NCBI GenBank assembly: GCA_965657505.1
Contig: CBFHON010000003.1
Coordinates: 62,001-126,000 of the forward strand
Direction: 5' to 3'
DNA length: 64,000 nt
Source of the DNA: TMED109 sp002171375
Lineage (GTDB): Bacteria > Pseudomonadota > Alphaproteobacteria > TMED109
Shown: positions 45,222-53,892 of the stretch, piece by piece
How the letters are laid out: every line of letters begins with the position of its first letter
Numbering within the stretch: position 1 is the stretch's first letter
The notes under the pieces: generated by a model
Database searches by the model: none
Seen by the model: the letters and a program-made list of their open reading frames with translations, nothing else
Told to the model about the DNA's origin: nothing
Program-made: the position numbers and the translations under genes

Positions 45222-45308
45222 AATATATTTTTTTTATGTATTGTAAATTTAGGTCAGTATAACTATTTATATAGGTATAATATTAATATGTAAGCTTAAG
45301 GAACAATA

Positions 45309-45644
45309 ATGAATAGTGATTTTCAAAAAAAAGCAGATTTTAAAATTGGTGAAATTGTTAAGCACCGTTTATTTTCATTTAGAGGCGTTATATTTGATGT
45401 GGACCCTGAGTTTATGAATACTGAGGAATGGTATGCCTCTATACCCGCAGATATGAGACCAAAAAAAGACCAGCCATTTTATCATTTGTTTGCAGAAAGT
45501 GAGGAGGGCCCTTATATAGCTTATGTTTCTCAACAAAATTTATTAAAAGATGATAGTCAAGAGCCTTGTTTACATCCTCAGATAGATGTAATGTTCAATA
45601 ATATAGGTGGTGATTATGTTCTAAAGAAAGAAAATATTCACTAG
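45309..45644 (+). CDS. hspQ: Heat shock protein HspQ
   Basis: 111 residues. KIGEIVKHRLFSFRGVIFDVDPEF and PFYHLFAESEEGPYIAYVSQQNLL match HspQ (YccV-like), a small hemimethylated-DNA-binding/heat shock protein that in E. coli is a Lon specificity factor and substrate. AAGGAA precedes the ATG. Single-gene unit, convergent with a small membrane-protein gene. Confidence 0.88.
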   Translation: MNSDFQKKADFKIGEIVKHRLFSFRGVIFDVDPEFMNTEEWYASIPADMRPKKDQPFYHLFAESEEGPYIAYVSQQNLLKDDSQEPCLHPQIDVMFNNIGGDYVLKKENIH

Positions 45645-45647
45645 AAA

Positions 45648-45839
45648 TTATCCGCTCTTATCCTTCATCCATGGTGCATCTGGAGAATTTGCGTCTCCTA
45701 TATCTAAAGGCTTCTTGTTATCTTTATCTGAGCTTTTCCATCTTAATATATTTTTTTTTGTAATAATTTTGCCTATTAAATAGGCCAAAATTACACAAAA
45801 TATAAGTATAAGAATTCCCATTATTGGATGATAGCTCAT
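45648..45839 (-). CDS. Small membrane-anchored protein, unknown
   Basis: 63 residues with one N-terminal hydrophobic helix (about 5-28) and a polar cytosolic or periplasmic tail ending in DANSPDAPWMKDKSG. Family not recognised. It lies 27 bases after map on the same strand and four bases from the end of hspQ. Confidence 0.6.
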   Translation of the reverse strand: MSYHPIMGILILIFCVILAYLIGKIITKKNILRWKSSDKDNKKPLDIGDANSPDAPWMKDKSG

Positions 45840-45866
45840 ATTAATTCCTTAAGATTAATTATTACA

Positions 45867-46667
45867 TTATAAGTTGAATGGAGGATAATTCAAGTGTTTA
45901 GGAGATAAAGTGAATACTTCATATCCAGACGAAGTAACACAAAGAGTATGTTCAAATTGAGCAGATAAAGTTTTATCTTTGGTCACAGCTGTCCAACCAT
46001 CAGAAAGAATTTTTACATCAAATTTACCAATATTTATCATTGGTTCAATAGTAAAAAACATACCTTCTTTTAATATAATCCCTTCATTTTTTTTTCCATA
46101 ATGTAAAACACTAGGACTGTCATGAAAAACTCTTCCAATACCATGACCACAAAAATCTCTAACTACAGAATACCCTTTTTTTTCAGAAAAACTTTGTATA
46201 GCATAACCTATATCTCCTAATGTTGCTCCAGGCTTGACTTGCTCTATACCTTTCCACATAGCTTCAAAAGTGTTTTCTACTAGTTTTATAGCTTTTATAC
46301 CAGGCTTGCCCACCCAAAACATTCTACTAGTGTCTCCATGCCATCCATCCAGAATCACAGTAATATCAATATTTAGAATATCGCCATTTAATAAAACTTT
46401 ATCTCCAGGGATACCATGGCAAATTACGTGATTGATAGATGTACATATTGATTTTGGAAAACCTTTATAGTTTAATGGTGCTGGTATAGCTTTGTTTTTT
46501 ATAATAAAGTCATAACATTTTTTATCAAGAAGTTCAGTTGTGATTCCAGGTTCAACATACGGAGTTATATAATCAAGTACTTCTGCTGCTAGTTTACCTG
46601 CTTTCCTCATAGAAACTATATTATTTTTATCATGAATCATTACGCCTGTTTCTTGATCTACATACAT
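45867..46667 (-). CDS. map: Methionine aminopeptidase, type I
   Basis: 266 residues. Metal ligands are visible in NIDITVILDGWHGDTSRMF (two Asp), HGIGRVFHDSP (His), FTIEPMINIG (Glu) and SAQFEHTLCVT (Glu), the classic five-residue site. It removes the initiator Met from new proteins. It starts 15 bases after sfsA; sfsA-map order is widespread in alphaproteobacteria. Confidence 0.95.
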   Translation of the reverse strand: MYVDQETGVMIHDKNNIVSMRKAGKLAAEVLDYITPYVEPGITTELLDKKCYDFIIKNKAIPAPLNYKGFPKSICTSINHVICHGIPGDKVLLNGDILNIDITVILDGWHGDTSRMFWVGKPGIKAIKLVENTFEAMWKGIEQVKPGATLGDIGYAIQSFSEKKGYSVVRDFCGHGIGRVFHDSPSVLHYGKKNEGIILKEGMFFTIEPMINIGKFDVKILSDGWTAVTKDKTLSAQFEHTLCVTSSGYEVFTLSPKHLNYPPFNL

Positions 46668-46682
46668 TTTTATTCCAATAAA

Positions 46683-47390
46683 TTATCTATTAGTTAATAG
46701 TTGAATATTTTTTCCAATATTTATTGCATCACTACTTAAAATAGTATCCATACAAATAACTTCAACTCCTGCTTCAAGAGCATTATAAAACTCTTTAGCA
46801 TATTCTTTATCTATATCCTCAGCAATTTTAAAATACTTGCAGTCATTCCTTTGAATTAAATAAAGCATTACAGCTCTAAGTCCAGATTTGGATACTAAAG
46901 ATAATTCTCTTAAATGTTTAGCACCTCTTGTCGTAACTGCATCAGGAAACTCAGCAACTTCTAATTCTCTCGAAAGGTGAACGTTTTTTATTTCTACATA
47001 ACAATCTTTTTTATTATTATCTTGAAGAAGTATATCAATTTTAGAATTAGTACCGTATTTTACTTCTCTTTTTAAGTCATCATAATTGGTTAGTTCTTTA
47101 ATTTTATTTTTTATAATGGCTTCTTGAATAATTTTATTTGGATTATGAGTGTTAATACCAATTATAGTTTTATCCTTTTGAACAAGTTCCCAACTCCATT
47201 TGAGTTTTCTTTTAGGGTTATCACTTTTTGATAACCAAGAGGTAACCCCTTCTTCAGTTACCCCTAGCATTGCACCAGTATTTGCACAATGTGCGGTAAC
47301 TAATGATCCATCCTCTAAAATATGATCACTGAAGAATCTTTTATATCGCTTTATAAATTTAGCTTTGACAAGTTTACTAGAGAAATCCAT
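46683..47390 (-). CDS. sfsA: SfsA family nuclease-like protein
   Basis: 235 residues. VTAHCANTGAMLGVTEEG and the PD-(D/E)xK-like core SKIDILLQ then CYVEIKNVHLSRE identify SfsA. Once described as a sugar fermentation stimulator, its fold is an OB domain plus a restriction-nuclease-like domain, so it may be a DNA-binding or nucleolytic protein. It is upstream of and likely co-transcribed with map. Confidence 0.92.
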   Translation of the reverse strand: MDFSSKLVKAKFIKRYKRFFSDHILEDGSLVTAHCANTGAMLGVTEEGVTSWLSKSDNPKRKLKWSWELVQKDKTIIGINTHNPNKIIQEAIIKNKIKELTNYDDLKREVKYGTNSKIDILLQDNNKKDCYVEIKNVHLSRELEVAEFPDAVTTRGAKHLRELSLVSKSGLRAVMLYLIQRNDCKYFKIAEDIDKEYAKEFYNALEAGVEVICMDTILSSDAINIGKNIQLLTNR

Positions 47391-47451
47391 ATAATATATT
47401 ATATGGCTAGAGAAAAAATGGTCTATAATTATTTAAATTTAAAGGGATATT

Positions 47452-48216
47452 ATGAAAAATAATGATATAAAAAGTCTTTCTTCAGCATGTATTTTAGTTA
47501 TTGGCAACGAAATTCTGTCAGGTAGAACAGAGGATAAAAATATTAATTTTATAGCTAAAAGATGTGATAAGATTGGTGTTAGTGTTAATGAGGTTAGAAT
47601 TATTCCTGATGAGCCAAAAATTATAAAAGATACAGTGCTTACTTGTCATAAAATTTTTGATTATGTTTTTACTACAGGAGGTATAGGACCAACTCATGAT
47701 GATATCACTACGGAGTGCATTGCTAGCGCTTTTAATCTTGATATAGAAATTAATGAAGAGGCGCTTAAAAGATTAAAACACCATTATAGAAAATTAAAAG
47801 TTGAACTAAATGAGTCAAGAATAAAAATGGCAAAAATTCCAAAGGGAGCATTATTGATTGATAACCCTGTTTCGTCTGCTCCAGGCTTCATCGTAAAAAA
47901 TGTATATGTTTTACCAGGTGTACCTAAAATTTTACAAGCAATGTTTAATGGTTTAGAGGATAAAATTAAGGGAGTAACAAATATTATTTCTAAAAATATT
48001 ATTGTTCATAGTCCTGAAGGAGAAATAGCAGATTTTTTAGAAATTATTCAAAATGATTATAAAAATGTAAGTATTGGGTCTTATCCTTATTTTAGGCCTC
48101 CAGAGGTTGGTACAAATATTGTATTAAGGTCAATAAATAAAACTTTAATTAATGAGGCTTCTATTGCAATTTGTGCAAAATTGAAGGAATATAAAATTCA
48201 GTTTGAAGATACATGA
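47452..48216 (+). CDS. CinA N-terminal/molybdopterin-binding domain protein
   Basis: 254 residues. VIGNEILSGRTEDKN opens the MoaB/MogA-like domain, FTTGGIGPTHDDIT is its phosphate-binding loop, and VLPGVPKILQAMFNG follows. It is the first half of CinA only; the nicotinamide-nucleotide amidase half is missing. Family members may act on ADP-ribose or flavin nucleotides. It is divergent from sfsA. Confidence 0.88.
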   Translation: MKNNDIKSLSSACILVIGNEILSGRTEDKNINFIAKRCDKIGVSVNEVRIIPDEPKIIKDTVLTCHKIFDYVFTTGGIGPTHDDITTECIASAFNLDIEINEEALKRLKHHYRKLKVELNESRIKMAKIPKGALLIDNPVSSAPGFIVKNVYVLPGVPKILQAMFNGLEDKIKGVTNIISKNIIVHSPEGEIADFLEIIQNDYKNVSIGSYPYFRPPEVGTNIVLRSINKTLINEASIAICAKLKEYKIQFEDT

Positions 48217-48235
48217 GAATTAACGGGAGGAAACT

Positions 48236-48472
48236 ATGGGTAATACAAATTCAAATACAGTGCCAGAAAATTTAAAAAAGTTAGAAGCTTTATATGAAAA
48301 ATTAGAAAGAGATCCAAATTTAGAAAAGGCATTTTTAACTGATAAGAAAAAATTTTTGGAAGATCACGGTTTTAATGAAGAAGAAGTAAATAGCTTAATA
48401 AATGATCTACAAAAAGAAAGAATTGCTGAGTTATCATCAGTTCTTAAAGAACAAGAAGAAAAGTTAAGTTAG
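48236..48472 (+). CDS. Small helical acidic protein, unknown
   Basis: 78 residues, nearly all charged helix, no signal or membrane segment. The block DPNLEKAFLTDKKKFLEDHGFNEEEV is reminiscent of leader-like domains of the Nif11 kind (short helix, then a residue run ending in G-h-s-x-e-E), but the match is loose. GGGAGG precedes the ATG. It lies 20 bases after the CinA-like gene. Confidence 0.6.
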   Translation: MGNTNSNTVPENLKKLEALYEKLERDPNLEKAFLTDKKKFLEDHGFNEEEVNSLINDLQKERIAELSSVLKEQEEKLS

Positions 48473-48496
48473 TACTTATTAAGAGCGTTCATAAAT

Positions 48497-49642
48497 TTAT
48501 AAAGCAGCTTCATAAATAGATACGGCATCCTTTAATTTTAATTCTCTTGGATTATTTACTAATAACCTCTCTTGTTTCATAGCATCTTCTGCTAATTTAG
48601 GAATGTCATTACTAGTAATACCTACGTCTTTTAGGCATTTAGGTATTTTCAAATCTGCTATTAATTCTTCTATTCCTATTATGAAATCATCAATTGTAAT
48701 TTTTTTTCCAATTAGTTGTGGCAAACAATCTGCTGCAATTTCACAATACATATTTTCTGCTTTTAGACTATTAAATTGTAAAACCTTAGATAAAACTAAT
48801 GAGTTAGATAAACCATGAGGAACATGAAATTTAGCACCAATTGGGTAAGCTAAAGCATGGACTGCAGCACATGGGGCATTAGCAAAAGCCATACCAGCTA
48901 ACATGGAGCCTAATAACATATTTTCTCTAGCTACTCTATTTTTGGGCTCGTTTACTGCTATGCGTAAATTTGATCCTAATAGAGTGAGCGCTTTTTTTGC
49001 AAGAGAATCAGATATTGGATTTTTTTTAATTTTAGTTGTATAGGCTTCAATTGCGTGAACCATAGCATCTATTCCAGAATAAGCAGTAATGTCAGCAGGC
49101 AAACCCAGAGTTAAATCAGCATCTAAAATTGCATAATCAGCATAGAGTAAAGGGTCTACTATTCCCATTTTTTGTTCACTTTCAAGAGTAAAGATTGCTA
49201 TTGGAGTCAACTCAGAGCCAGTTCCAGCTGTTGTTGGTATTTGTATAAGTGGAGACCTTTTATTAACTAATTTATTTACTCCATAACACTCAGAAATAGA
49301 AATTTTATTAATACTAAAATATGATACTGCCTTAGCAACATCCATAGAACTTCCGCCCCCAAATCCTATTACGCCATCAGCGCCAAAATCTTCAAATAAA
49401 TTTACAGCATCAAAAATGTTATGTTCTGGAGGGTCTGCTAAAACATCCTTATAGATACATGTTTGTATATTATTTTTTTCTAAAATTTTTTCTAATTTTT
49501 CAACTAAGCCTAATTGAAATAAGCCTTTATCAGTGACTATGATTGGTTTTTTAATATTCAGTCTATTACATACATCTGGTAAAATAGAAATCTTTCCTAG
49601 GCCGGATTCAATAGATGGAACTGTTTGAAAACTTATACTCAT
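48497..49642 (-). CDS. Iron-containing alcohol dehydrogenase
   Basis: 381 residues, group III ADH. NAD-binding GFGGGSSMDVAKAVSYF near residue 95, TTAGTGSELTPIAIF, and metal ligands in DAMVHAIEAYTTK and HALAYPIGAKFHVPHGLSNSL. It oxidises a primary or polyol alcohol, or reduces an aldehyde, with NAD(P). The substrate is not resolved. Stands alone, with about 90 bases between it and the DUF1826 gene. Confidence 0.9.
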   Translation of the reverse strand: MSISFQTVPSIESGLGKISILPDVCNRLNIKKPIIVTDKGLFQLGLVEKLEKILEKNNIQTCIYKDVLADPPEHNIFDAVNLFEDFGADGVIGFGGGSSMDVAKAVSYFSINKISISECYGVNKLVNKRSPLIQIPTTAGTGSELTPIAIFTLESEQKMGIVDPLLYADYAILDADLTLGLPADITAYSGIDAMVHAIEAYTTKIKKNPISDSLAKKALTLLGSNLRIAVNEPKNRVARENMLLGSMLAGMAFANAPCAAVHALAYPIGAKFHVPHGLSNSLVLSKVLQFNSLKAENMYCEIAADCLPQLIGKKITIDDFIIGIEELIADLKIPKCLKDVGITSNDIPKLAEDAMKQERLLVNNPRELKLKDAVSIYEAAL

Positions 49643-49732
49643 TTTTGCATTCTAGCATTAAAAGATAATATTTCTAGAAAAAAATATATATACGTAAATT
49701 TTTAAACCTTAAGTAAGTTAGTTATTTAAAAG

Positions 49733-50377
49733 CTATAGGCGAAGAGTATTATATTTTTCTATATCATCTAAAAAAGAAGAGTGGTCAAGACGCATAAGAA
49801 GAGAAGGAGACTTTAGAGCGCTATCAGGTGTGCGGTGGAGAATTCCTTTTTTCCCTCCTTTAAATATTGATACATCCCATGATTTTATATACATGCGCTT
49901 TTCAGCGTTTTTTAATATTTTATTATTTCCTTCGCCTCTATAATAAGCATTATAATCAGCATTATCGCTAGGAAGCCATTCAGTTCCTTGTCCAAAATAA
50001 GTAATGAGTAAACGCATTGGAACATTATCAATATGATATCTTGAACAACCGCGAGAAGTACCCAGAGAAAAACTTATATCAATACTCCCCATTATATCAC
50101 AAAAAATAGAAGACATTTTTGCCATATCATTAATCCAATGATTATAATGAATACTATTTTTCAAACTAAAAGATATTTTCTCTTCTAAAATATCTTTTAT
50201 ATCATTCACACTACTTTTTTTAAAAACATTTCCATTGATATTAAATGGTTTATTAATTATTTTTTTAAAAAAATCATTAGACCCCTTTGGCGCATTTCTC
50301 TCTGAAATAGTTAAGTATGATTTAGTTTTAGAGGTAGTAAGAATATTATCTAGATCAATTTTTTCAACAAAAGACAT
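49733..50377 (-). CDS. DUF1826 family protein
   Basis: 214 residues. The C-terminal half (GCSRYHIDNVPMRLLITYFGQGTEWLP, then GILHRTPD) is the DUF1826 signature, with conserved His/Asp and Arg that resemble a 2-oxoglutarate/iron dioxygenase-like or metal site. DUF1826 genes are often found in zinc-uptake (Zur) regulons, as I recall. A palindrome about 70 bases upstream could be the operator. No signal peptide or membrane segment. Confidence 0.75.
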   Translation of the reverse strand: MSFVEKIDLDNILTTSKTKSYLTISERNAPKGSNDFFKKIINKPFNINGNVFKKSSVNDIKDILEEKISFSLKNSIHYNHWINDMAKMSSIFCDIMGSIDISFSLGTSRGCSRYHIDNVPMRLLITYFGQGTEWLPSDNADYNAYYRGEGNNKILKNAEKRMYIKSWDVSIFKGGKKGILHRTPDSALKSPSLLMRLDHSSFLDDIEKYNTLRL

Positions 50378-50449
50378 AATTTGTACCTCTATACTATTAA
50401 ATTATTAAAAAATATAATGTTTTAAAATTGTCTATAATAATAATAGCAA

Positions 50450-50470
50450 TAATGCAATAATATTGCATTA
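50450..50470. promoter_or_regulatory. 21-bp palindromic operator candidate upstream of DUF1826 gene
   Basis: Ten-base arms TAATGCAATA and TATTGCATTA flank a single A, a perfect inverted repeat. It lies 73 bases before the DUF1826 start and 21 bases after the end of the MerT-like gene, which is transcribed towards it. Size and symmetry suit a Fur/Zur-family dimer. The base pattern is not one I can assign to Zur with certainty. Confidence 0.6.
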
Positions 50471-50490
50471 AAGTAAATTATAACTTTTGT

Positions 50491-50874
50491 TTATATGAAT
50501 ATTCTAGGAGCAATAAAGGCAAAAAATAATCCTGTAAGAAATATAATTAAGGAAAATATATAAATATATATGCTTAATTTTCTTAATTTATTGCATAACT
50601 TTGCTGCCATTGGGTCAATAGGACAAGGAGCATTTCTATTAACCCATAACATATAACCACTTATGGTTATAAGTAATCCTGCAATACTAAATACGTAAAT
50701 TTTATATTTAGATAAAAATAGTAGTTGAGGAAAATTAGTTATCAAGCCTGCGAGAACTGCACCAGCTCCAAGACTTACGAGAAGAGCAGGTAAAGCACAG
50801 CAAATTAGAGTAGCAAAACTGGAAAACAAGCTTATTAATGGAAGTGTAATATTTTTACGGTATACGCCTTTCAT
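50491..50874 (-). CDS. MerT-like metal transport membrane protein
   Basis: 127 residues from the ATG that sits two bases after the upstream stop; a longer start (50919) would overlap the HMA gene. Three hydrophobic helices: the first holds the paired Cys ATLICCALPALL as in MerT, the loop holds CPIDPMAAKLC, a second Cys pair. MerT moves Hg2+ inward. Here it is paired with a periplasmic HMA protein and an outer-membrane protein and could move mercury or copper. Confidence 0.75.
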   Translation of the reverse strand: MKGVYRKNITLPLISLFSSFATLICCALPALLVSLGAGAVLAGLITNFPQLLFLSKYKIYVFSIAGLLITISGYMLWVNRNAPCPIDPMAAKLCNKLRKLSIYIYIFSLIIFLTGLFFAFIAPRIFI

Positions 50875-50875
50875 T

Positions 50876-51247
50876 TTAAAGTTTTTTTCTATCGATAGTT
50901 TGAATATTATATCCTGCATTAAGGAATAATTCTTCTATTATAGTATTTTCTATGTCTTTTTCACTTTTTAATGAAATAATAACATTTTGATCATCTAAGT
51001 TAACAGTTATTCCTGCAACTTCTTCTCTTTTCATAAAGACTTTCTCTATAGCTTGAGCACAAAAATCACAGACCATACCTTCAACAGCTACTGTCATTAA
51101 AGTTCCATTAGGATCTATAGAACCTGCTTGAATTTCAATTTGATTGCTTTCCATATGATCATGATTTGAATGATCTTGTTCATTTGCTAAAGAAAATGTA
51201 CTAATAAAAAGTAAAATGCTTAATGATAGTATATTTATTTTTTTCAT
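50876..51247 (-). CDS. Periplasmic HMA-domain metal-binding protein (MerP-like)
   Basis: 123 residues. Signal peptide about 1-21, then a His-rich stretch (DHSNHDHMESN), then an HMA domain with VEGMVCDFCAQAIEKVF, CxxC ligands changed to C-D-F-C. It probably binds a soft metal ion in the periplasm and hands it to the MerT-like protein. Seventeen bases separate it from the outer-membrane gene upstream. Confidence 0.85.
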   Translation of the reverse strand: MKKINILSLSILLFISTFSLANEQDHSNHDHMESNQIEIQAGSIDPNGTLMTVAVEGMVCDFCAQAIEKVFMKREEVAGITVNLDDQNVIISLKSEKDIENTIIEELFLNAGYNIQTIDRKKL

Positions 51248-51263
51248 ATAATTCTCCTTTATT

Positions 51264-51902
51264 TTAAAATCTAACAGTCCAATTAAATAAGACTTTAGTT
51301 TTATTGTTAGCTCCTATTTCTACTAAATGTGTTTTATAAAAAAATCTAAGTAAGGGGGTATAAGTTAGTGCGTTAGTAGCTTCTGGATTATGATCTGTCT
51401 TAAACATCAACCAGGTATGTAAATCTCCATAATTTCCAATATAAGGGGCAATACCAATCTGTGCTTTTTGAGAAAAATAATTATTAATTTTTCCTGAGTG
51501 AAAATACCTATTTTCATATGAAATAAAATATCTTCTCGTTTCCCAGTCGGTTGAAATACCTAAATACCCCGTGTATTTTTTCTTTGATTCATAATTGCCA
51601 AAATCTGTGTATAAAACTCCTATACCTTTTTTAGTATAAAAATTAGCTTGTGAGTGCCTTCTATTCCATCTTTTAATTAAATGATTATAATGAAGTGCAT
51701 GAACACTATACTCTTTTGCTTTAGAATATTCTGCTCTATAGCCTAGAGAATATCTAAATGTTGGAGAATAATGAATGTGCATAGTATTGACTTCACTATT
51801 ATTTTTGGTCATCCAAGTCCAACCTTCTGGGTAAGATACAGGGCGGGCAAAAGAAATATTGCTAAATATTATTATAAAAAGAAATGTTAGTTTTATTAGC
51901 AT
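51264..51902 (-). CDS. Outer-membrane beta-barrel-like protein, unknown
   Basis: 212 residues with a signal peptide (about 1-19, ending SFA-RP). The mature part alternates aromatic and polar residues (YSLGYRAEYS, KYTGYLGISTDW, KTKVLFNWTVRF) and ends in Phe, as outer-membrane proteins do. First gene of the MerR-controlled operon; it may be a metal-related porin or sensor. Family not recognised. Confidence 0.7.
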   Translation of the reverse strand: MLIKLTFLFIIIFSNISFARPVSYPEGWTWMTKNNSEVNTMHIHYSPTFRYSLGYRAEYSKAKEYSVHALHYNHLIKRWNRRHSQANFYTKKGIGVLYTDFGNYESKKKYTGYLGISTDWETRRYFISYENRYFHSGKINNYFSQKAQIGIAPYIGNYGDLHTWLMFKTDHNPEATNALTYTPLLRFFYKTHLVEIGANNKTKVLFNWTVRF

Positions 51903-51933
51903 TTTTACCTTTACTTATTTTATAAACTACTTA

Positions 51934-51964
51934 TGTATAAGCTATACCCTAACGTTAAGGTCAA
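51934..51964 (-). promoter_or_regulatory. MerR-type promoter/operator with 19-bp spacer
   Basis: On the minus strand the -35 TTGACC and -10 TATACA are separated by 19 bases, the over-long spacer that needs DNA untwisting by a MerR-family activator. The spacer region holds the dyad ACCCTAACGTTAAGGT (51946-51961). It points towards the outer-membrane/HMA/MerT-like operon, while the MerR gene starts 20 bases away on the other strand. Confidence 0.8.
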
Positions 51965-51983
51965 GCATATTTAGGAGTAAGAA

Positions 51984-52367
51984 ATGAAAATAGGTGAAGT
52001 TGCTTTAATAGCTGGTATTACTAATAGAGCTATAAGACATTATGAAGAACTTAATCTAATAAAATCTAGAAGGTTATCTAATAATTATAGGGAATATAGT
52101 AAGGAGGATTTAGATAAAGTAAAGTTTATTTCTAGGGCAAGAAAACTTGGTTTTTCAATAGATGAATGTTCTTCATTAATTAGTTTATTTGATAATCAAA
52201 GAAGAAAAAGTGTTGAGGTAAGAAAAATTGCTATTATAAAAAATGATGAACTTAAGAGACAAATACAAGAACTGAAAGATTTGCAGAAATCATTAGAATG
52301 GCTAATTAAAAAATGTCCCGGAAATGATAAACCTAATTGTCCAATTATAGATGAGTTAGCTAGTTAA
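51984..52367 (+). CDS. MerR family transcriptional regulator (CueR/HmrR-like)
   Basis: 127 residues. Winged-helix N-terminus (IGEVALIAGITNRAIRHYEELNLIK), long dimerisation helix, and a C-terminal metal-binding loop CPGNDKPNCPII, whose two Cys match the copper/gold-sensing CueR/HmrR group better than the three-Cys mercury site of MerR. It should activate the divergent metal operon from the 19-bp-spacer promoter. TTTAGGAG precedes the ATG. Confidence 0.9.
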   Translation: MKIGEVALIAGITNRAIRHYEELNLIKSRRLSNNYREYSKEDLDKVKFISRARKLGFSIDECSSLISLFDNQRRKSVEVRKIAIIKNDELKRQIQELKDLQKSLEWLIKKCPGNDKPNCPIIDELAS

Positions 52368-52385
52368 TATCTGAGATTTTTGTGA

Positions 52386-52472
52386 TGGTGCCCTCAGCAG
52401 GACTTGAACCTGCACGCCAAAAGAGGCCACGGATTTTAAGTCCGTTATGTCTACCAATTCCATCATGAGGGC
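52386..52472 (-). tRNA. tRNA-Leu (anticodon TAA)
   Basis: 87-nt tRNA with acceptor GCCCTCA pairing TGAGGGC, anticodon loop CTTAAAA, a long variable arm (GGCCTCTTTTGGC) as in Leu tRNAs, T-arm GGTTCAAGTCC and encoded CCA. Confidence 0.95.
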
Positions 52473-52766
52473 TTAGTTTTTATATTTCTTTCCTATTAAA
52501 ATGGTTGCTCCTATAGAAGAAGTTTTTTCAGAATGTAATTGTTTTGCGTCTACAGCTAAAAAATTTCCCGGCTTTAAAACATGTTTTTTATTATTGCAAT
52601 GTAAAATAAATTTACCTTTTACCACGCAAGCATATGCATCAAAATCATGTGTATGAAAATCAGTATTTAAATTTGGCTCTATTTCTTTTAGACTAATATC
52701 TGAATATCCTGCATTAGTTATCTTTTTTATTTCTTCAGCATATTGATCTTCAATAATTTTTTCCAT
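52473..52766 (-). CDS. Single-domain cupin protein
   Basis: 97 residues. HTHDFDAYACVVKGKFILHC and LKPGNFLAVDAKQLHSE give the two cupin motifs with His ligands. It is clearly related to the N-terminal domain of the cupin/helix-turn-helix protein at 57468: both have an opening pattern (K-I-x-x-x-G-Y) and shared LKPGxFxAVxxxxxHxEKT. It ends right at the tRNA-Leu start. Role unknown. Confidence 0.75.
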   Translation of the reverse strand: MEKIIEDQYAEEIKKITNAGYSDISLKEIEPNLNTDFHTHDFDAYACVVKGKFILHCNNKKHVLKPGNFLAVDAKQLHSEKTSSIGATILIGKKYKN

Positions 52767-52810
52767 AACTGCCTCAATTTTTAACTTTTTTTATATTAAC
52801 TTCTAAATAA

Positions 52811-52886
<76 letters not shown>

Positions 52887-52973
52887 ATTATAAAAAATTA
52901 ATACATAACAATTCAAAATAATATAATCCTTTTATAGAAAAACTATAAAAATACAAGATTCATATGATTTTTT

Positions 52974-53732
52974 TTACGATCTATTCATCTCATAAAGGCT
53001 TATTGCTAATGCTACTGAAACATTAAGACTTTCTATAGAATTTTTAATATTAATTTTGGCTGTAATATCACAGTTATCTTTTACAAGACTTCTTATACCC
53101 TTACTTTCACTTCCCATTACAATAGCTACATTTTCTGAAAATATTTTTGTACTTTCATTAATTTCCTTAAGCGTCTTGATTGCTTTTGCTTCCAAACCCA
53201 CAGTCCAAAAATTATTTTGTTTTAATAATTTTATAGTTTGAACCAAGTTACTTACCCTAAATAAGGGCATTATTTCTAATGTGCCAGCAGCTGCTTTACT
53301 TAAAGCAGAGTTTTCATTAGGAGAATTTTTATCTAATATAATTATTCCAGAAGCATTAAATGCTGCAGCTGATCTTATAATTGCACCCACATTTTGAGAA
53401 TCATTAATTTGGTCTAAGATAATAAATATTTTTTTTTTATTTTTATTTTGATTTAAATAGTTATTTAAATTCTTTTTTTCTAATGGTTTAGTTAATAGAG
53501 CTAATCCTTGGTGGATATTATTATTAGTTAATTTAGAAATTTCTGTTCTAGACATTATTTCTGGTTCTAATTTAATATTATTAGTTTGAATTTTTTCATA
53601 ATTTTCTGCAGTTATACACAAACGATAATTTATTCTGTCTGGATTATTTAAAGCTCCTACCACAGCATGCTTACCAATAATCCAGTAACTTAATATTTTT
53701 GATTTATTTATATTCATATGTTTTTGTATCAT
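52974..53732 (-). CDS. rlmB: TrmH/RlmB family RNA 2'-O-methyltransferase
   Basis: 252 residues. N-terminal substrate-binding domain, then a SPOUT domain with DQINDSQNVGAIIRSAAAF, AIVMGSESKGIRSLV and IKNSIESLNVSVALAIS (knotted SAM site). Closest to RlmB, which methylates G2251 of 23S rRNA; tRNA Gm18 activity is the alternative. A second in-frame ATG five codons in is possible. tRNA-Thr follows it. Confidence 0.88.
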   Translation of the reverse strand: MIQKHMNINKSKILSYWIIGKHAVVGALNNPDRINYRLCITAENYEKIQTNNIKLEPEIMSRTEISKLTNNNIHQGLALLTKPLEKKNLNNYLNQNKNKKKIFIILDQINDSQNVGAIIRSAAAFNASGIIILDKNSPNENSALSKAAAGTLEIMPLFRVSNLVQTIKLLKQNNFWTVGLEAKAIKTLKEINESTKIFSENVAIVMGSESKGIRSLVKDNCDITAKINIKNSIESLNVSVALAISLYEMNRS

Positions 53733-53892
53733 ATATTTGACTTAATTATGCCATTTTTTTAGAGTGATCTACTGATTTAATTTTTAAGTATAGAAAAAAT
53801 AATTACTGTATAAGTTATAAAAAGTACTATTATTTTTTAAATATAAATATTACATTAGTATGTATAAATTAAAATCTTACTTAGGGGGAAAA

